Source: Magnolia sinica | Lineage: Eukaryota; Streptophyta; Magnoliopsida; Magnoliales; Magnoliaceae | DNA: 64,000 nt | NCBI RefSeq assembly: GCF_029962835.1 | Contig: NC_080579.1 | Coordinates: 79,749,959 to 79,813,958, forward strand | Reading direction: 5' to 3' | Part shown: one piece after another, positions 26,834 to 38,881 of the stretch | Layout of the letters: each line of letters opens with the position of its first letter | Numbering within the stretch: the first letter of the stretch is position 1 | The notes under the pieces: generated by a model | The model's input: only the letters and a program-made list of their open reading frames with translations | Database searches by the model: none | Told to the model about the DNA's origin: nothing | Program-made: the position numbers and the translations under genes

Positions 26834-27064
26834 ACAATTGAGAGGAGAAGGGTTTGTCTGAGAGTAGCTGCTGAGCTTCGCTGGAGAAACCAAGAAAATG
26901 CAGACTCCTCTCCCTTCCCTTTACTTGCCAGTCCTTCAAGACAGGAATTGAGTACTTCCGAGCAGATTCCGCTGCCCATTCAAGACCAAGACCCACTACT
27001 TGACATTTCTGATTCCACCCGTGATCTAGTGGCCACAATCGAAAAATCCCCATTTGCCTGTTGA
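26834..27064 (+). other. Unrecognised open segment, possible orphan exon
   Basis: An open + frame of about 76 codons ends at TGA 27062-27064. It includes LRVAAELRWRNQENADSS, SPSRQELSTSEQIPLP and DPLLDISDSTRDLVATIEKS. Composition is protein-like (charged, Ser/Pro/Leu-rich, not low complexity), unlike its AT-rich surroundings, and it is preceded by a T-rich tract that could serve as an intron end. I do not recognise the family. It may be part of the nearby CCR-like relic or of another gene fragment. Confidence 0.3.
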
Positions 27065-28540
27065 ACACCCCCTTGGAATCTCCCCAGATATATATAAAAA
27101 AAATAGCCACCTATGACTTGAACCTAACCACTGTCGAGAAGAAATTCCAAGATTTGATTGGATAAAAAATATGCATAAAAAAGGTTTGTATTTTGACACA
27201 GATATGCATAAAAAAATATCCGTTTGTATTGGATCGTTTGGTCAGTACATTTGAATGAAAACCCATAATATCCTTATGTAACATCAATACTTTCTTCTCT
27301 AGATAATTTTGAATTTAGTATTGTATTAAGGTTGATGGTATCATATTCATATAACGATATAGTATGCTAAAACAATGTTTTGAAACTTGATTCGAAACTG
27401 CTTCCATATCTAACTTTCAAAGTCTATAGGTAATTGGAGTTAGAGGTTTCATGCTAGAAAGTTGACTCTAAGACTAGCTGCAGTGATGACGAAGGGATGA
27501 ACGTGATGAGGTCGATCACTATCTTCCTCAAGGATAACTACTTCGAATCCACGAAGTTTCTCTGGACTCCTCACAGAGACTTCTCAAATCCACGAGGAAA
27601 GAGCAAGAAAATAGAAATAATATTCTAGAAATTTTGTAAATTGATTGATGAATGAATAAATGAGTTTACACCTCTTTAAATAGAGATACTAAGCGATGGA
27701 AGAAGTTTTGGAATTAAACTACACCTAAAACTCCTAGAAATTGTGACTTACTATAAATAGTAAACTTACTATTTATAGACGGTCATGATTCCTACTAGTG
27801 CGCATGGTTTTTGGCCAAAAATAATAAGTATCCTATTTGCCCGAACCATGATGTTCCCCTAACTATTATAAACACTTTTCATGTTAGGCAAAACTCCAAA
27901 AGCCCAACGGATGAAGAGTTGTATCCAAACTAAAACTTACTATAAATAGTAAAAACGAAATTAAAATAGGAATTCGACCGTCGATCTGATGGTATTTCGC
28001 AAATTCGGCATAGGCAACCCATCATAGCGGGTTGGGTGGCTAAAGTAGCTCGTCCTACCCCAAAATCATATATGGTACGTCCAGTAACTCATTCCGGTTT
28101 GCGATATACATTCGTTTTAAGTTCTAACTGTCCAGATCACTTCTGTCGTCGACCGAGCATTTTCTTATCCATCTTGGCCATGAAATTATCCGTGACCCAC
28201 TCTACATCATGCAGGCCTTGGATTTAGGTGAAGCAGTTAGAACTCACAATCAAGATCTCTTTGAAGAATGTCTCTTCACTTCCGATCTCAAAGTACAAGT
28301 GTTACTTCTTGAACACGATGTGAACTGTAAAATCTTGGCTTAATTTATTCTCTTTCTTTGAAATTGAACCCAACTAGTATGCTATAAGCATGCTAAATGC
28401 TTATCTCAGTTCCTCATCCATGAATAACTTTTTTTTTTCTTTGGATGAGTAATTTATAAGATTTTATGTTTTGTCTGAGTGCATAGTTTTATACGTGGAT
28501 AATGGGTTGTATGCCATGGGAGTGAGAGTTGACAGTCCAA
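27065..28540. other. Gene-free stretch, possibly the end region of the gypsy relic
   Basis: AT-rich to 27420; then 27430-28330 has the look of an LTR or leader of the adjacent gypsy relic (ordered words such as TACTATAAATAGTAA repeated at 27750, 27765 and 27935). No repeat partner on the far side is visible, so this stays tentative. Confidence 0.25.
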
Positions 28541-31500
28541 TATTCAAAGATTAGTAGAGTTTACATTGAACTAATCCCCATGTGAGTTGGAATATCTATC
28601 ACACACATTGGATCCAATCTTTTTTAGAATCTTAAATGGTCTAGCACTGCGTGCTTGTAACTTCTTAACGGTACTTTGTGGAAACCGTTCTGGCCTTGTC
28701 CTAACCAATATTGCATAATCACTCTCATTAAACTCTTCAATTCTATGATGCAAGTCAGTTGAAATTTTGTCTTGATTATTACTAGCATTAATTTGTCTCC
28801 TGATCTCCGCATGCAACTCATGAATGTGATGGGAAAATGCATCGGCTGACTCTGAGGGCGTCTGGGTGACCGACATAGGTAAGAAATCTATGGGCAGTTT
28901 AAGTTTGTCACCACTAACAATCTCGAATGGACTCATAGCAGTAAATCTATTAACTAAACTGTTATATGCAAACTTGGCGACAAGTAAGACTAAGCCCCAA
29001 GTTTTAATGTGTTCACCCACTAAACATCGTAGTAGATTTTTGAGACTTTGATTCACAACCTCAGTTTGGCCATTAGTTTGAAGATAGTAGGCAGATGAGA
29101 ACAGGAGTCTTGTGCCCATCATGTGCTATAATATCTTTTAAAAATAACTAGTAAACCGGACATCTCTGTCAGACACTATAGTCTTAAGTAAACCATGTAA
29201 TCGAACCACCTCCTCAAAAAAAATCTTAGATATGTTGGACACATCTTAGGTTTTTGAAAATGTAACGACCTTGGAAATTTTGTGCTAATCTTTCCTTAAG
29301 TAGTTATTTTTGGGGTAATTAGCGCTATACTCGATTGCTTGTGAAATTCGCATCAATCACTTTAAATTGTATCTGCATGACTCAAAACTTGTAGATTAGT
29401 TAACGCTATGTTACTCTGAAATCTGGGATCCATCGCTAAATCCAGTTGTTCTGGAGAATTTTTGGAAGTTCTGGATCGGACTTAGACCGCGCGTCGAAAG
29501 TCCGATTGAGATGATCTTAAGCTGTGGCGGTCACTATGTTGGGCTTGACCATCACCTCGAAAATCAAGTCCATGCGATGTTCTGGGTCGATTTGATTGAG
29601 TTCGGAGTGAAAAGTGTGAGAACGGTTGGAAATTTATTAAGCTTTTATGAAATCTGAGTCGTGTCGCTTGCGCGACGATTTTAAGCTATCTGACCGTTGG
29701 ATTCTGACCCAATTTTACCCTCTGATCAGGGAAGGTGGCACAGGCATATCCTTGTGCTTGTGGACCTGATCGAGATTCTGTGACCGTTGAATTGAGTGTG
29801 GTCCGCCACGGCTGATCTAAAGAACTAGTCGGTACGAAAACTCAGCTTGACCTAGATCCATGGTCAAAGAGCTTAAGTCCGACCTTTCGTGGTTATAGGC
29901 CCACCAGAAGTGCTTCGTTGGATTGTAAGAGGCAGGTTTTGGTTATACTCTAAGTATACCTTGGCCCTGGGGTTATTTTCATCAATATGAGGCCTATTTA
30001 TAGTCCTTAAACCCTAGCTCTCTTTTCCATACGAATTTTTCTCTAACCCTAGCTTGGAAAGAGAGTGGAAAAGAGAGAGATAGTGAGAGAGAAGTTGGTG
30101 AATCATCTTGGATTCTTTCCTGTTCTTCTACATCCTTGAACCTTCACTTTGAATCGTTATTCTAACGATTCTGAGTTCATCTTGGGGTAAGTTAACCTAA
30201 CCCTAATCTGTGTTAGAGCTTAGATTGGTCTTGGTGTTGTTGTATCTCATTTCTATCCTTATTTTAGGGTATTCTAACGCCGTTGACGAAGACATCTCGT
30301 CTAAATCAGTTCGGTGTTCTTTTCTGGCTTAAGGTGCGGACTTTAAGTGTATAGGTTATGGTTTTCAAGGCTTTCAATGCCAGTTAATGATTTATTCTTG
30401 TTATGGATGAGATTTCACATGCCAAATGTTGTGTTTATGTTGCGTTCCTGATATGCATGTGTTATATTGAAATTTGTGTATTCTATATGTATGTATAAAG
30501 TACCGTATACGTATAAAATATGCACTTGTGTTTGCCATGATTATTTGTCATGTATGTATGCTAGATGTATGTATGACAACTCCTCGGTAAAAGGAATCGT
30601 TCAAATGCATGTATTTCAACATACGTCATGTATGTTGTATCATGTATTCTAAGTGTTTGAAGAAATGACTGAATGATCTAAAGTGTGATATTTCAACCTA
30701 GTATGGGCGTTGAGAAGTGATTCTCAACTCTCCCACTAGTGTGTATGATTTCCTTCTTCCTAGTTACATTCCATGTTATTTAATTTCAAGCATTACTTTT
30801 GCTTACATTTATGTTAAGTTGATATTTTTCAGATACTTGAGTACCACTTGATTTAAGTTGTTGTTCCATTACTGTTTTACATTCAATATGAATATCTGTT
30901 GTAGTGTAATGTGTGTAGGACTATGCATTAGTCCAGGAAATCGGTAATCGGCCTTAAGATCGTGGCTGAGGTTACTTTCGCCACGTAGGACGTATTAGAT
31001 GAACCCGAGTCGTATTAGAGTTGTCGGCAGTGGTTTGGCCACGCGGAGTGTTTGCGCACTCTATGTCGTTCAACCCAACGTGCGCTCGTGCTAGTCGAGT
31101 TCGTCAAGTAACCCGATTGTCCGATGTATGTTCACCATGTATGGACGCTACTGTTTGAATCTAGGGTACCGAACTTACCAGTGAAATCCTATTAACCATG
31201 GTACCTTGATCCGCTAAGACTCATGAGCCGGACATGGTGGTATGGGACACCGTGGTCGAGCTGTCGGCCTACGCTGGGGTGACGAGCCTCCCCGTAGTGA
31301 CCAGTGAGCAACTAAACTCGTGAGCCGATTATAGTGGTATGGGACACTATATTCATGCTGTCGGCCTACATTGATTGGTGACGAGCCCTTTGTAGTGACC
31401 TCGAGCATGCCTGGATACCGCATCGAGGTGACGAGCCTTGGTGTAGTAATAAAGGTATGAAAGGCGTGCATTGATTGGTGACGAGCCCTTTGCTACGACC

Positions 31501-33060
31501 TGAAACCATATGATCGTATGAGATGTCTAGGACTGACGACCCTAGAATGGATCACTGTTTGGATGGTGATATGAGGAAGGTATCTTAGCTTCCCAATCCT
31601 GCTGTATGAAAAGGACTAATAATAACTTGGTAATCATATCCATGCACCGCATTTGCATGTGCTTTGTAGATGTGGCGCACTTTGAGGTGGTGTCATGCGT
31701 AACGTAAGATGAAGACGCTGAGGGTGTACGCGTGAGGGCACGCATCATTTTGCATACATCCTTGCATTAACAAGAGTACTTAGGATTTATTTAATTGTTC
31801 TGCTTTATCATTACTGCTTGATTGAACTGATAACATGTTAACCAGTGCTTTATTGTTCCACTGAGTTGATCACTCACTCCCACGTTCTGGGGCGGTGTTA
31901 AACACCCACCAGACTCTGTCTTAGGTTCTGATGTTGCAGATGTGGATGCGACTTCTGAGGCAGAGCGGGAGATGGATGATAATGAGGCTGCTTTCTCTTA
32001 TATGCAGTTTTCAAACAGGTTCTAACGATCCTTGTTCTGATGTGCGGGACTCTGAGATTATTTTTGGGAATTTAAATGATGTAATTTGATACTTGTAATT
32101 TTGTTAAGTAACACTTTCATATGACCTGGTTGGTAAATGTACTTCAGGGATTTACACTTGTACACATATATTTCTATAAGTCTTCCGCTTGCATTATTCA
32201 CTTATCCCTGAATTATATCTGTGTTTTGGCTTAATGTATTCCATGTTTTATACAATAATACAGTCAACATACATCCATCATTAAATATGTTGCATAAGTG
32301 ATGTTTTGGAACTCGGGAGCTGAGTTATGCTCGACCCCCGAATTTCAGGGCGTTACAGAAAATGGGAGAAAGTGGGCCAATTTGGAGAAACAGTCCATGA
32401 CCATAAAAATGGAATCGTGTTTTTTAATTGACTTGGGAGGCCCAAGCACAAAATCTATATTGATGTCTTGCCACAGTGCATGTGGCATTGGCAATGGTGT
32501 ATACAATACAATATTCTGCTTCTTCTATTTTTTCAGTTGACATGTTCGACATTTCGCTACGTCTTGCTTGAGACTTGGCCAATAAAATCTATCCTCCACT
32601 AGGGCGATGATCTTATCTCAACCAAAATGGCCAGTTATATGTCCATTATGAAGCTCCTAAACAAGGAAATCCTGAAGGAAAGTGTGGGGAATACAAGGTC
32701 AATCTCCTTTGAAAAGGAAGCCATCTTTGAGCACGAACTCACCCGAACTATGCTGGTCATGTAAAAGTGACACGTATGTTCTCCCAAAATCTAGGCACAT
32801 AACATACTTGTCTTTCAATCACTCAAACCTAATAACTTCTACACTCAATGAGTTCAACAATGTTACTCTCCTACTAAGGGCATCGGCTGGTTTGTTCTCG
32901 ATCTCGGCTTTATATTTCAGGACAAATCAATATTCCTGAAGAAACGCTATCCACTTGGCATGCCTTGAGTTGAGCTTCTTTTAGGAATTTAAATACCTCA
33001 AAGCCTCGTGATCAGAAAACAAGACAGATTCTCTCGGTAGAAGATAATGACGCCAATGAT
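28541..33060 (-). mobile_element. Ty3/gypsy retrotransposon relic, split by a nested LTR
   Basis: The part at 28571-29122 encodes the end of an integrase (words such as TNGQTEVVNQSL, FAYNSLVNRFTAMSPFE). The part at 32358-33060 encodes the preceding region: RNase H end, integrase zinc finger and the start of the core (words LFSDHEALRYLNS and MPHALWQDINIDF). Order and strand agree with one element read on -, interrupted by the unit at 29261-32357. The reverse transcriptase, protease and gag are not visible. The relic is broken, with several breaks, and predates the nested insertion. Confidence 0.75.
29261..32357. mobile_element. Apparent solo LTR, 3,097 bp, with 5-bp target duplication
   Basis: Begins TGTAACGACC and ends AGGGCGTTACA, giving the TG...CA LTR ends with an inverted TGTAACG/CGTTACA. 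Flanked by GAAAA on both sides (29256-29260 and 32358-32362), the 5-bp duplication expected of an LTR element. No primer-binding site, genes or second LTR found inside, so it is best read as a solo LTR. Long non-coding LTRs of this sort fit Ty3/gypsy lineages such as Tekay/Del. It looks whole as an LTR and is younger than the gypsy relic that it splits. Degenerate units around GGTGACGAGCC recur about every 95-110 bp at 31210-31500. Confidence 0.7.
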
Positions 33061-33702
33061 GTAACGACTGTAAATATGATGTAAATATGAAAATTTTAGA
33101 TTTAGATCTATATGCTATGCATGAAATCCTAAAAAAATAATAATTATAGACCCTTGATAACTCGATATAAGGCGACCCAATGTAAGATGTCACACCCCAA
33201 ACTTGGAAATCGGATTCACAGAAATCCCGATCACCGAATCCAGTGCCGACAGCCTCCGTAGTACCCCATTCTCCGCTCCTAGCGTCCATACACCAGATTC
33301 CCATCCTGGGATCCCACAAGGAGGATTTTTTTTTTGTACATTTAACTCGTAATAAGCATAACCACAAGTATACCCAAATCACAAAGGCAACATCATCATC
33401 ACATATCCACTAATATAAATACTTGAATACAATGCTCAAAGGGAAATACATATATAAAAATTAAAGCTCCAGAAGTCAGATACATGCTCCAAGCTCCACG
33501 CTGCTGCAACCTAACATCACCTGCACGCATCTATCGTGCATAAGCTTATAGAAAGCTTAGAGGGTGGTGTAAGTGTGTGCACAAGGTAAGTGCCAAGTAT
33601 TCAACGCAATGCCATAATCATACAATGTCGAAATAGGCGCAAGATCATGAATCATACGTTATCAGAGTAAGCGAAAATACTGACAAGTCCATGAGTCAAA
33701 CA

Positions 33703-33878
33703 ATATCAGAATATGCAATACAGATCAACTATACAAATGAGGAACAATATCAAAATACGCGATACAGATCAACTATACAAATGAGGAACAATATCAGAAT
33801 ACGCGATACAGATCAACTATACAAATGAGGAACAATATCAGAATACGCGATACAGATCAACTATACAAATGAGGAGTC
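33703..33878. repeat. 44-bp tandem repeat, four copies
   Basis: Unit contains CGATACAGATCAACTATACA; CAGATC recurs at 33721, 33765, 33809 and 33853. Copies differ by at most one or two bases, so the array is younger than the surrounding fossil. Confidence 0.85.
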
Positions 33879-35029
33879 ATAAAGAGTCAAATATCAGATG
33901 TCGAATCTAAACCATATAAATACGGAAACACAGGTAACCCAAAATGTCATATGCCGCGTATGTAATGCGATATGCAGTGTGAATGGAATGACCATGCTGG
34001 AGTGTGAAGTCGGGATGATAGTACGTAGTATCGCAGGCTATGGGGTCCATCACAAGGGACTTCTATCCAAATCAGTCCCATACCTAAATTTGGATAGTCA
34101 GACTCAATGTGGTAGACTCCTGATCTCAGGTTAGTCGCGCGCCCCAACCGAAATCCTGGCCATTGCGAAGGCACACGTAACAAATAGTTGCGCACCACCA
34201 GCCCAAGTGGATAGTGAATGAATGAATGAATGAGTATGCAACTCCTGCTCAATAAGTCCACATATCAGTACTTTCATCTCTGGGATCATCACCGGAGTTT
34301 AATACACTCCAACTGGCACTGCCGTATACTCCAATTGGCACTGTCGCTCTCCCAGCCGCATAGTCCAAGTGAGCGTAAGAAACCTTACTATCTGCCTGGC
34401 CAATAGTCTGCCAATACCTATTCAGCTATCGATAGCGGACCCATTCACGAGCTGGTCAAACTCAGCCTAGCAATGCCCCCTATGCTCGGGTGGGTAAGGC
34501 CACACCCCCTCCCAACCGACCACGACACAGTGGGAGACGCGACCTTCTGGTATTCGGCACTCGGGTGCTCATGTATCCACTCGGTCTCGACGTTGGGGCG
34601 TCCTCTGGTACCAAGAGGGTTTAGGAATTTTCACCCAGGGCCATCTATGGCAGCCCGATGCTAGAACAAATTTTCAGTGTCTCGTCTGGCCATCCATGAC
34701 ATGCCTGTGGAGGCTACGGCCCTGATGTCGCTAGGGCGTACAGTAATCACAACACAATGTAAGATGCATGAGTCATACAATCCAGTCATGCATCAATCCT
34801 GCACATGCCGTGCGCTCATGTGAGATAACCTCCGCCTATCAGGGAGTCTCATACCGACTTGCCCAATGACATATGCAATGGTCAATCACATCTCATAACA
34901 AACATACAGATGATGTGTATGAGAATGTATCATGATGCTATGCCGTCACATACTTATAATCGGTATCCACGATCGGCCTCGACAATGTGGACATTTAACC
35001 AACATTGCCCCCAGGGAATGGCCCACATA

Positions 35030-35920
35030 GAGCCAAACATATAATGGGCCCATGGCCCCACACAAAGACCTAATATACAACACAATGGGCCTTACTCAAA
35101 GCCACATATACACAGCAGGTGGGCCCTGCTCATGGGCCTCGAATACATCAAATGGGCCATGCCTCATGGGCCTATTACATATCACAATGGGCCTCGCCCA
35201 TAGGCTACGAATACATCACAATGGGCCTTGCCCATGGACCTCAAGTACATCACAATGGGCTCTATCACATAGACCTCCTACTCATCACATTAGGTCTTAA
35301 ACACGTGCTGCATATGCATTATATAGGTATCAACAATAGGCCTTGACAATCGAAATCGGCCTTAACAATTGGATTCGACACTCAGAACCGGCCTCGATAC
35401 TCGGCCTCGGCAATTAGAATCGACCTCGACGAATCGGCCTATACAATCGGTATCGATGAGAATGGGCTTAACTAGGCCTACGGTAAGGTCACCATGCGGG
35501 CGTTTAACCATCATTACCCAAAATATATGGACATTCAACCAACATTATTCCCAAGCAGTGGTCTACATAGAGCCAAACATAAGGTGGGCCCAAATATCCA
35601 ACAAGTGGCCTCAAATAGTCATCACAAGTGGGCCTTACACATGCAGCACGTGGGCCTACACATCACGGCGGGTCGATACATTGGGCCGCACCATTGGCCT
35701 AATATACACATTACGGTGGGTCGCATCATTGGGTCGCACCAATGAGCCTCATATCCAACAAGTGGGCCGCATCAATGAGCCGCACTAATGGGCCTTATAC
35801 ACATCAAGTTAGGCCTCGATAATTGGGCTGGAAACATATCACAATGGGCCACGACATACGGGCCGAAAATACGTCACAATGGGCCTCGACCCATGGGTCG
35901 AAAATACATCTCAGTGGGCC
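35030..35920. repeat. Degenerate GGGCC-rich array inside LTR fossil C
   Basis: About 30 irregular units of 25-45 bp, each with a GGGCC or TGGGCC core and often ACATCACAATGGGCC. The corresponding zones of the other family members (19900-20520 and 63560-64000) hold a comparable array with a GATGTATG component. Confidence 0.65.
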
Positions 35921-36149
35921 TTACCATTAATTATATATGCCATTTGTACAATTTCTGAGTGCTTCCGTAGCAAGCATCGTTCACATCCTGAGTATCATAA
36001 ATATCTTGAAATTATTCCTTTTCTGGTTGATGAAACTGTAAACAAATCATACTATCATACTTTGTACGAATGAAGTATTTGGTTTACTTCCAAAAACGGT
36101 GAAATCTATGTCGTTCCTGTGGAGTCACTTCAGCAACATTGTCTTGCAG

Positions 36150-36416
36150 GATTTTATTTTTGGGGAGTATGAAGAGGTTAAGAAATTCTATCCACTTGGA
36201 TTTCATGAAGTTGATAGATATGGTATGCCATTATACATCAAAAGGCTGGGGCTGATAGATCTCATTGCGCTGCCGAATGTAACAACAATTGAACGTTTCC
36301 TGAAATATCACATCATAAAGCAAGAGAAAACATTATACATAAGATATCCTGGATTCTCAGTTGCTGTGAAGAAGCATGTAGCGTCCACCATGGCTATCCT
36401 CGATGTGAAGGGATTG
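36150..36416 (+). CDS. Orphan exon of a SEC14-like phosphatidylinositol transfer protein
   Basis: An 89-codon exon, open throughout and flanked by TCTTGCAG (acceptor) and a weak donor at TTG|GTTGGT. It reads EVKKFYPLGFHEVDRYGMPL, YIKRLGLIDL, TTIERFLKYHIIKQE and ILDVKGL. This is the first half of the CRAL-TRIO/SEC14 lipid-binding domain of plant SFH proteins, which exchange phosphatidylinositol and phosphatidylcholine between membranes. SFH proteins run to 400-600 residues; no preceding N-terminal exon and no following GLKNF-type exon was found. It is either a piece of a gene extended by very long introns or a captured or relic exon. The lack of stops suggests recent isolation or residual constraint. 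Confidence 0.7.
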
Positions 36417-37175
36417 GTTGGTATCCATAGGGATTTTTTTTTTTTTTGTTGTATGAGTTTTCAGTGTTTTTGTATACAATTTTGATTAATTTGTTTATGG
36501 GATGGAACTATTTTCATCATAATGAAAAAAAAAAAAGAGTTTTCAATGTTTTTGCATACTCTATTTTCCGTTAGGTTTAGCTGCATAGAAGTAAACATGA
36601 CTATATCCGTAGCCAAAGATTAATAGCTACGGTTTTAATTCGTAGCCTTTTCTCCTTCTTTTTTTTTTGGGGTATTGCATTGACCCACGTGATTGACCAA
36701 CACATGCACTTACATAAGAGATGTGCCATCGCATTAATAACGAATTATGTATTGCTAAAGAAATATCAACTAAAGATTTTTTTGAGCATGATTTCTTCCA
36801 GTATTGAATCCATAATGAAAACACATGGCGACTATTCATTAGCCCACATTGCGACACTGAAAATGGGTGTAAATGCAAGCTATGACTAAAGGAATGATCA
36901 ATTAAAAGCAAAGAGTTGTTGCCTCGTGAGGGTGAAAAGGGAGTAAAGAAAAGTGAATAAACAACCACCACTGCCGGAATATTAATTGCAAACCAAATTA
37001 TTTAAAATTTAAATTTTTTTATAGTTATTAAATCTCTTGGCCAAGATTTTCATTCGGCCACTCGCCATCTTCATCAATTCTTGCAGCCTTGCAACCTCTC
37101 GCTTCGTTGATGCAACTTTGTCTTTGGATATGGAGATCCGAGTGTACGAAGAGTGGTAAGCTTTATATGCAGCTT
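36417..37175. other. Gene-free stretch
   Basis: Poly-T and poly-A blocks (36432, 36525) and GCTACGG-type transposon words (36605-36650). No gene recognised. Confidence 0.3.
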
Positions 37176-37720
37176 TCAGATCTTGTTCTCTCTCTCTGAT
37201 GCTTTCATCACCTCCAATCGCTTTGTCAACTCCTCCAATTGCTTCTTCAGCTCCTTGATTTGCATCCGGATCGATTCCTTCTCAACTGTGGTCAAATTTT
37301 TCTCGGTAGATAAATCCTTGACCTGATGAAACTGAACTCCCAAGTGCTGGAAGGAGGTGGTCGTAGTTGAAATCAACTGTTGAAGAGGTATCATGGAGGA
37401 TTTAGTTTGATCGACCTCAGCTTTGGCTTCTTTATAGCTACAAGCAGTCTTTAGAATTTATCTCAACGAGTTGATTTGAGGAGAGAGGTCGATATCAAAA
37501 GCCCTAATAGACTTTAGTTTGTGGATGAGGTAGCCAAAGCCTCTAGTCGATCATCGACCAGAAGATCAATTAGATCAAAATCAACATCATCTCTATCTCC
37601 TTCAGATAGTCGAGCTCTATGCCAATATGCAATCAGCGTATGCTCACGATCGCCAAATCCTGCACACATTTCCGATGAATCCCTTTGCTCACAGAGTGTG
37701 ATCATCTGCATTGAAGGCAC
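37176..37720 (-). pseudogene. Coiled-coil open frames, unrecognised, probably broken
   Basis: Two - frames follow each other: 37720-37514 (starts MPSMQMITLCEQRDSSE, acidic end with DDVDFDLIDLLVDD) and 37394-37176 (LISTTTTSFQHLGVQFHQ, then a heptad-like KELKKQLEELTKRLEVMK). The second would form a coiled coil. Layout is reminiscent of coiled-coil tails in transposon-associated plant mobile domain genes, but no such domain is seen. Frame is lost between the two parts, so a relic is likely. Confidence 0.25.
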
Positions 37721-37769
37721 AGGAAATTACGAACGCAGATTTCTTAAAAAGCCTTCGACCACCATAATG

Positions 37770-38128
37770 TTTGTGAGAAATCCAAACCATTCATTCGTTT
37801 TAAGAGCTCATTTTAGCTAATGCGACAGAAAATATAATTCATATGAAACTAAACTAGTCCACACGAGAGGAAATAGTGGGGATTCAGTGACCACCGTTTG
37901 AAAAATTAGTGTGGCTACAAGTTTCATATCATGCTAAGTTTTTAGTGTTTTCACTTCATTTGAGTGGAAATGAACTTAAAAATGGTTTGGATGGTATATA
38001 AATATTAAGGTAGATCCATGTAAATTTCAATGGTAGGAAAATCTTTTACCAGACCTCTTGCATATATGGCCCACGTTGAGTTTTTGATCCATCTAATTTT
38101 TTATCTCATGCCTTAAAATAGTTTGAGA
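37770..38128. mobile_element. GGCCCA-type MITE cut by a CACTA end
   Basis: Left arm words AACCATTCATTCGTTTTAAG through to right arm GCCTTAAAATAGTTTGAGA. The right arm stops exactly where CACTACAAGAAAA begins at 38129, so the CACTA element inserted into this MITE. Confidence 0.5.
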
Positions 38129-38310
38129 CACTACAAGAAAACTGGCCTTTACCGGCGGTTTTAAGCACCAGTGAAGGTCCAAAACATGCCGGTAAAGGAT
38201 TTCCCAGCGGTCAGGCAACTGTCGGTGAAAGCGGCGTCGGTAAAGCCTTTACTGGCGGTCAGGGACCTTTACTCGCGGTTGTGCTGGACGCCCCTAAATC
38301 GTAAGTTTTT
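38129..38310 (+). mobile_element. Orphan left terminus of a CACTA transposon
   Basis: Starts CACTACAAGAAAACTGG, the canonical CACTA end, followed by subterminal repeats (TTTACCGGCGGT, GGTAAAGG, TTTACTGGCGGTC). No matching TTTTCTTGTAGTG end was found in the following 6 kb. A GGCTACGG...CCGTAGCC hairpin of another element lies at 38325-38352. Confidence 0.7.
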
Positions 38311-38545
38311 CATAAAAAGGTAAAAGGCTACGGGTTAAATCCGTAGCCTAGCCATAGAATAATCTTTCTCATTAAAATAAAAAAATAAATAAAAATAAAT
38401 AAATAAATAAAAGAGAAAAGGTGACATGATCCCGTGCCCTACTTTTTCTAATCGCCTCCGCAAGGATCTAACTCGCACTTCTCAAATAGTTTAAAGATAA
38501 CGTCACATGTATTATACTTGCTGCAACAGGGTTGAAAATTCATAC

Positions 38546-38881
38546 CTGAAGGGAGACTAATAACAACAGAATGCAGTAAGATAACTGGCAACCCATCTTC
38601 AAGACAGATGTTGCTATAACTTCAATGGATACTTTTATACTGAGCAAGAACCAATTGAAGAAGCTCGCTGCGTATTTTTGCTCCTAGGAATCCTTCTGGT
38701 TAAACTGATCTGCACCTAGAGCTGGAAGTGCCCCTCGAATCCCACCCACTCCCAATGCCATTAAGAAGATTGCACTGTAAAACAATAGAGCTTGGCCACC
38801 TTTCACACATGACGACTTCTTGCATGGCAATGCCAGCCGCAGGCTCTTTTTATGTGCTTAGATTATGAGAAATACATATCC
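38546..38881 (-). pseudogene. Exon of an NPF (NRT1/PTR) transporter, broken
   Basis: A 112-codon exon bounded by TTTTCAG (acceptor, reading -) and CTTCAG|GTATG (donor). It reads GYVFLII, then AHKKSLRLALPCKKSSC, GGQALLFYSAIFLMALGVGG, IRGALPALGADQFNQKDS and YAASFFNWFLLS. The GGIRGxxPALGADQFxxKD and FFNWF words are typical of NPF proton-coupled transporters of nitrate, peptides or hormones, closest in feel to the NPF4 group. Two in-frame stops (TAA where the family has Gln before AH, TAG after QKDS) make it a relic. The last 30 residues drift from the family. No other NPF exon is present. Confidence 0.75.

Larger units (their letters stand above)
33187..35935 (+). mobile_element. LTR fossil C (long LTR-like unit, same family as A)
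   Basis: Begins TGTCACACCCCAAACTTGG. Its next 250 bp aligns by eye with the start of the unit at 61798 (AGGAGGATTT, GAGCATAACCACAAGTATACC-like words), at lower identity than the A pair. It contains a 44-bp tandem repeat and a GGGCC-rich array. No genes; no matching end found before the SEC14-like exon, so it is truncated or continues unrecognised. Older than the A copies by divergence. Confidence 0.45.

Noticed and set aside
33703-33878. CRISPR-like array
   Set aside because: Units are directly adjacent with no unique spacers, and the setting is plant nuclear DNA; it is a simple tandem repeat.
35052-35788. Frames rich in MGLxHGP-type repeats
   Set aside because: Translation of the GGGCC array in LTR fossil C.
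36627-36971. 114-codon frame on -
   Set aside because: No motif, splice context or composition shift; overlaps a frame on the other strand.
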